Of a stretch of 7,426 bases of DNA, positions 4,951-7,426 are shown piece after piece (position 1 is the first letter of the stretch; each line of letters begins with the position of its first letter). The position numbers and the translations under genes are program-made. The stretch is from the NCBI GenBank assembly GCA_018610125.1, contig JAHEOI010000233.1:1-7426 (forward strand), written 5' to 3'. The notes under the pieces are model-generated. The model was not told the DNA's origin. It ran no database searches and saw nothing but the letters and a program-made list of their open reading frames with translations. Source of the stretch: Verrucomicrobiota bacterium (GTDB lineage Bacteria; Verrucomicrobiota; Verrucomicrobiia; Limisphaerales; JAHEOI01).

Positions 4951-6040
4951 ATTACGCATCTTGCATTTCATTTACGACCATCCGGGAAACCCGTGGATTG
5001 GCGGCGGCGGTGCAATCCGCGTGGCGATTCTTGCCAACCGACTTGCAAGCCGAGGACATGAGGTTTCACTGATTTCGGGACGCTACCCAAGGTGTGCCCC
5101 CGTTTCTCAAAACAACCTTCGTTGGGACTTCGTCGGATCTGCCCGCGATAGTTACCTCGCAAGCACATTGAGCTACGCATTTCAGGCAGCTCGAGAAGCC
5201 CGACGGCTCGCAACGCAGTTCGATATCGTCCTTGAAGATTTTGCCCCATGGAACCCGCTCTTCACATATCGCCTCAAACACCCCGCCACGCTCTTGCAAA
5301 TCCAAAATTATCTGGGAAAAGAAACGCTATGGCGTTACCCACTTGTCGGGTGGCCATTCTTCTGCATGGAAAAGTTTTACCCCGGACGCTTCTCGCACTG
5401 GATCGTCAACAATCCGGAACTGAACAAGGTGTGGGGGATCAATGGGGAAGTGATTCCAATGGGAATCGAGTCCGAGTTATTGCAGGAGCCCGCCTGCGAC
5501 GGGGAGTACATCGCGTTTTTAGGCCGTCTCGACGCTCGCCAAAAGGGTTTGGATCTACTGGTAAAGGCCGTCGAGGGAACAAGCTTGCCGCTGAAATGCG
5601 CGGGATCGGGTCCGGACGCTGATTGGCTGGCGCGACAAAGCGAAAGAGCCCCCAATATCGAGTGGCTCGGGAAACTGACAGGCCGCCAAAAGCTGGAGTT
5701 TTTAAAGCAAGCCAAGCTCGTCGTGCTGCCGTCGCGCTACGAGGGGCAACCGCTTGTGGTGTTGGAAGCGGCGGGATTGGGACGTCCCTTGTTGACATCC
5801 GATATCCCCGAGCTCGGTTTTTGCAGTACCGCCGGCTTCGCACGCACGTTCCGGAAAGGGAATAGCCACTCCCTTCGGCAAGTGCTCGAGAAGTTATGGC
5901 ACGAGCCGGACGCCCGGGCCACCCTCGGGAAAAACGCCCGCGAATACGCACGACAATACACCTGGGACCGCGTTACAGATCACCTGGAGCGATATCTTTA
6001 CCGCCTGGCCGCACCGCCTTCACGTGCGTCCGGCCCCTAA
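4943..6040 (+). CDS. GT4-family glycosyltransferase
   Basis: This is a complete 365-residue GT-B fold glycosyltransferase. The N-terminal acceptor domain starts with the strand LRILHFIYD and the Gly-rich loop G20-G-G-G-A24, as in GT4 retaining enzymes. The C-terminal donor domain opens with FLGRLDARQKGLDLL, in which R195 and K201 are the expected phosphate-contacting pair. It then shows CAGSGPDADWL, the strand NIEWLGKLT and the E-X7-E motif (E267 and E275, in YEGQPLVVLEAAGLGRP). ATG 4943 overlaps the sulfotransferase stop by 8 bp and sits right at the first strand; TTG 4925 would be further inside the upstream gene. The enzyme should add a hexose or similar sugar to a membrane-linked glycan. 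Its tight coupling to the sulfotransferase suggests the two act on the same glycan. Sugar specificity cannot be read from the sequence. Confidence 0.93.
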   Translation: MNKLRILHFIYDHPGNPWIGGGGAIRVAILANRLASRGHEVSLISGRYPRCAPVSQNNLRWDFVGSARDSYLASTLSYAFQAAREARRLATQFDIVLEDFAPWNPLFTYRLKHPATLLQIQNYLGKETLWRYPLVGWPFFCMEKFYPGRFSHWIVNNPELNKVWGINGEVIPMGIESELLQEPACDGEYIAFLGRLDARQKGLDLLVKAVEGTSLPLKCAGSGPDADWLARQSERAPNIEWLGKLTGRQKLEFLKQAKLVVLPSRYEGQPLVVLEAAGLGRPLLTSDIPELGFCSTAGFARTFRKGNSHSLRQVLEKLWHEPDARATLGKNAREYARQYTWDRVTDHLERYLYRLAAPPSRASGP

Positions 6041-6139
6041 GGGTCTCGACAGCACCTTGTTTTCTATTTCCCTTGCCAGTTGAGCCATCCCAAGGCCAAG
6101 GTCCTCCGATGCGAGCCTCAAGGCTCCGAACAAATTGCT
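6041..6139. other. 99-bp gap with a hairpin just before the methyltransferase
   Basis: The gap contains GAGCC-TCAA-GGCTC (6113-6126), a perfect five-base-pair stem with a four-base loop, ending 13 bases before ATG 6140. No T-run follows, so it is not a typical terminator; it could affect translation initiation or be chance. If the upstream TTG at 6080 were the true start, the hairpin would be inside the coding region. Confidence 0.4.
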
Positions 6140-6694
6140 ATGAAGGAACCTTGGTATCATTCCGGCGAGACCTCGCGGTCCAAGCTCAATCTTGGCTGCG
6201 GTCACCAATATCTTCAGGGCTACATCAATTGTGACGTGCGGAAGGAGGTGAAAGCGGACCACTATTTTGATCTCGATCATCCTCCTTACCCGTTTCCAGA
6301 CAACTCGGTCGAGGAGATCCTGCTCGACAACGTTCTCGAGCATCTCGATTCCATCCCTGCCGCGATGGAAGAATTCTATCGCCTTCTCGTGACGGGCGGG
6401 CTTTTGAGAATTTATGTCCCCTATGGTAAGTCGGACTGGGCGCTTCAGGATCCGACGCACAAGCATGCCTTTACCGAAAACAGCATGAATTACTTCAGTC
6501 AGGAGCACCCCTACGGGTATTACGCCAATGTCCATTTCAATATCCGACAAGCCCGACTCATCGGGCATACCACGACGTGGCGGCATCGCGCACGCAACCT
6601 CCTACCTTGCAAATCGGTGCTTCGTTTTTTCCTCTTCAACATCTATGACGTCATCTATTTCGAGCTGGAAAAGCAGGCGCTTTTGTCCCCTTGA
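6140..6694 (+). CDS. small class I SAM-dependent methyltransferase (COG4627-like)
   Basis: This 184-residue protein has a Rossmann-type SAM-binding core. Motif I is L16-N-L-G-C-G21, and Asp32 (NCDV) is at the end of strand 2, where the SAM ribose is bound. The acidic stretch FDLDHPPYPFPDNSVEEI (43-60) leads into D-N-V-L-E-H-L (63-69), and GGLLRIYVPYG forms a later strand. The pattern with PFPDNSVEEI and VLEHL, followed by DPTHKHAFT, is that of the small predicted methyltransferases common in polysaccharide loci (COG4627-like), close to methyltransferase type 11. It may O-methylate a sugar or a glycan end, but no substrate is proven. ATG 6140 is preferred; TTG 6080 would add 20 residues without domain features. 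The protein ends with a hydrophobic stretch (RFFLFNIYDVIYFEL) that may contact the membrane. Confidence 0.85.
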   Translation: MKEPWYHSGETSRSKLNLGCGHQYLQGYINCDVRKEVKADHYFDLDHPPYPFPDNSVEEILLDNVLEHLDSIPAAMEEFYRLLVTGGLLRIYVPYGKSDWALQDPTHKHAFTENSMNYFSQEHPYGYYANVHFNIRQARLIGHTTTWRHRARNLLPCKSVLRFFLFNIYDVIYFELEKQALLSP

Positions 6695-6701
6695 ATGGTC
6701 T

Positions 6702-6714
6702 GGGGCTCCGCCCC
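6702..6714. other. short GC hairpin between methyltransferase and flippase
   Basis: GGGGC-TCC-GCCCC is a perfect five-base-pair inverted repeat eight bases after the methyltransferase stop. It has no downstream T-run, so it is not a convincing terminator; it may be a remnant of a dispersed repeat or a weak mRNA structure in the 54-bp gap. Confidence 0.35.
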
Positions 6715-6748
6715 TGTGCAGAAACCCGAATCCGGCATCTAAATCCGT

Positions 6749-7426
6749 ATGAGTCCACCCGAGAGCAAGCGAACCTTTTTCCGACAAGGGGCCTGGATGC
6801 TGGTGGCCACTTTTGTGAGCGGGATCTTCCTGTTTGCCGTCCATGTCTTTGGATTCTGGATGCCGGACGCACAATACGGCCTCTTTGCCACGTTGCTCCA
6901 ATTCCTTAGTCTCCTCCGTATCCCCTCGTTGGGACTGCAGACGGTTTTTGCCCAGCAGGCCGCGGCGGCAATTCAACCGGAACAGCAGCGTCAGCTTACC
7001 GGGGCCATCCGGACGCTGCTCCTCTCGACGTTCGTTCTCTGGCTCGGTATCGTCGTTCTGTTCCTCCTGGCCCAAAGCTCCATACTGACCCTTTTCAAAA
7101 TTCATAATCCGGCGGCCTTGTGGGTGACGGTGTTGCTCGGACTTCCGCAACTCTGGATGCCTATTCTCGGTGGGACGCTCCAAGGGAGGCAGAATTTTTT
7201 ATGGCTTGGCTGGGCGTACATCCTGAATGGTGCGGGCCGATTCCTGGCGGTTGCCATTATTGTAATCCTGCTGGGCGGCCAGGCTGCAGGCGCGGTAGGC
7301 GGAGCGCTCATCGGCACCCTGCTCGCATTGGGAGTCACCATCTGGCAGACACGTGATGACTGGCGCGGACCAAGCGATCGCTTTGAATGGCTTTCTTGGC
7401 TCCGCCGGGTCGTTCCCCTCACGCTG
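6749..7426 (+). CDS. Wzx-like polysaccharide flippase, 3'-truncated by window edge
   Basis: The frame is open from ATG 6749 to the last base, giving 226 residues with no stop. The protein is strongly hydrophobic with about six membrane segments: near residues 15-37, 44-67, 90-113, 122-143, 150-175 and 179-199. A charged loop separates segments 2 and 3. The N-terminal KRTFFRQGAWML and the segment-2 pattern YGLFATLLQFLSLLRIPSLGLQTVFAQQ are characteristic of MOP-superfamily polysaccharide exporters. These flip lipid-linked oligosaccharides from the cytoplasmic to the periplasmic face. Family members usually have 12-14 segments in 400-500 residues, so about half is present. It starts 54 bp after the methyltransferase stop on the same strand, consistent with one polysaccharide operon and Wzx/Wzy-type export. 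No Shine-Dalgarno is visible. Confidence 0.85.
   Translation, partial: MSPPESKRTFFRQGAWMLVATFVSGIFLFAVHVFGFWMPDAQYGLFATLLQFLSLLRIPSLGLQTVFAQQAAAAIQPEQQRQLTGAIRTLLLSTFVLWLGIVVLFLLAQSSILTLFKIHNPAALWVTVLLGLPQLWMPILGGTLQGRQNFLWLGWAYILNGAGRFLAVAIIVILLGGQAAGAVGGALIGTLLALGVTIWQTRDDWRGPSDRFEWLSWLRRVVPLTL

Noticed and set aside
6602..7183. Minus-strand ORF of 193 codons rich in Glu, Gln and Arg
   Set aside because: It is antisense to the flippase and the end of the methyltransferase. The plus-strand frame is open to the window edge and encodes clear membrane segments, which explains the charged antisense composition.

Overview
The window looks like accessory chromosomal DNA from a moderately GC-rich, Gram-negative bacterium, most likely of the PVC group and probably Verrucomicrobiota. 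Three things suggest this. One is a prepilin-like protein carrying both the N-terminal FTLIELLVVIAIIAIL signature and a C-terminal H-X9-DG motif, a combination strongly expanded in Verrucomicrobiota, Planctomycetota and Lentisphaerota. The second is a lipoprotein signal. The third is an intergenic heptamer array of the type that gives spurious SEGRRAKGEGRRAK-like translations in such genomes. This assignment comes from family knowledge, not from a search.

Layout. Positions 3-599 are the C-terminal half of a GT4 glycosyltransferase that starts outside the window. Positions 600-849 have no firm gene but hold a weak hairpin, an 11-bp direct repeat, a good sigma70-like promoter and a possible 16-codon ORF. 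Next come a small lipoprotein (850-1302) and an H-X9-DG prepilin-like protein (1332-2225), 29 bp apart. A Phd/VapB antitoxin and VapC PIN toxin pair (2243-2922) follows, with ATGA overlap. Positions 2923-3160 contain two abutting tandem arrays (an octamer, then a heptamer) and a palindromic site just before the next gene. From 3161 to the end is a same-strand surface-polysaccharide block: two paralogous PAPS-dependent sulfotransferases, a GT4 glycosyltransferase, a small SAM methyltransferase and the N-terminal part of a Wzx-like flippase cut by the window edge. All recognised genes are on the plus strand.

How the genes fit together. The block from 3161 onward, with the glycosyltransferase at the left edge, reads as part of a locus that builds and exports a surface or extracellular glycan. 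Glycosyltransferases would add sugars to a lipid-linked intermediate, the sulfotransferases and methyltransferase would decorate it, and the flippase would carry the unit across the inner membrane. Two adjacent, diverged sulfotransferases suggest a sulfated polysaccharide with more than one sulfation position. The lipoprotein, prepilin-like protein and toxin-antitoxin module between the left glycosyltransferase and the sulfation block have no evident role in glycan synthesis and look like inserted or interspersed cargo.

No RNA gene, CRISPR array, insertion sequence or integrase was seen. The most notable points are the tandem sulfotransferases, the altered active-site-adjacent segment in the first of them, the Lys/Ala expansion inside the PIN toxin encoded by a hexamer repeat, the double tandem array, and the palindrome overlapping a possible promoter just before the sulfation genes.
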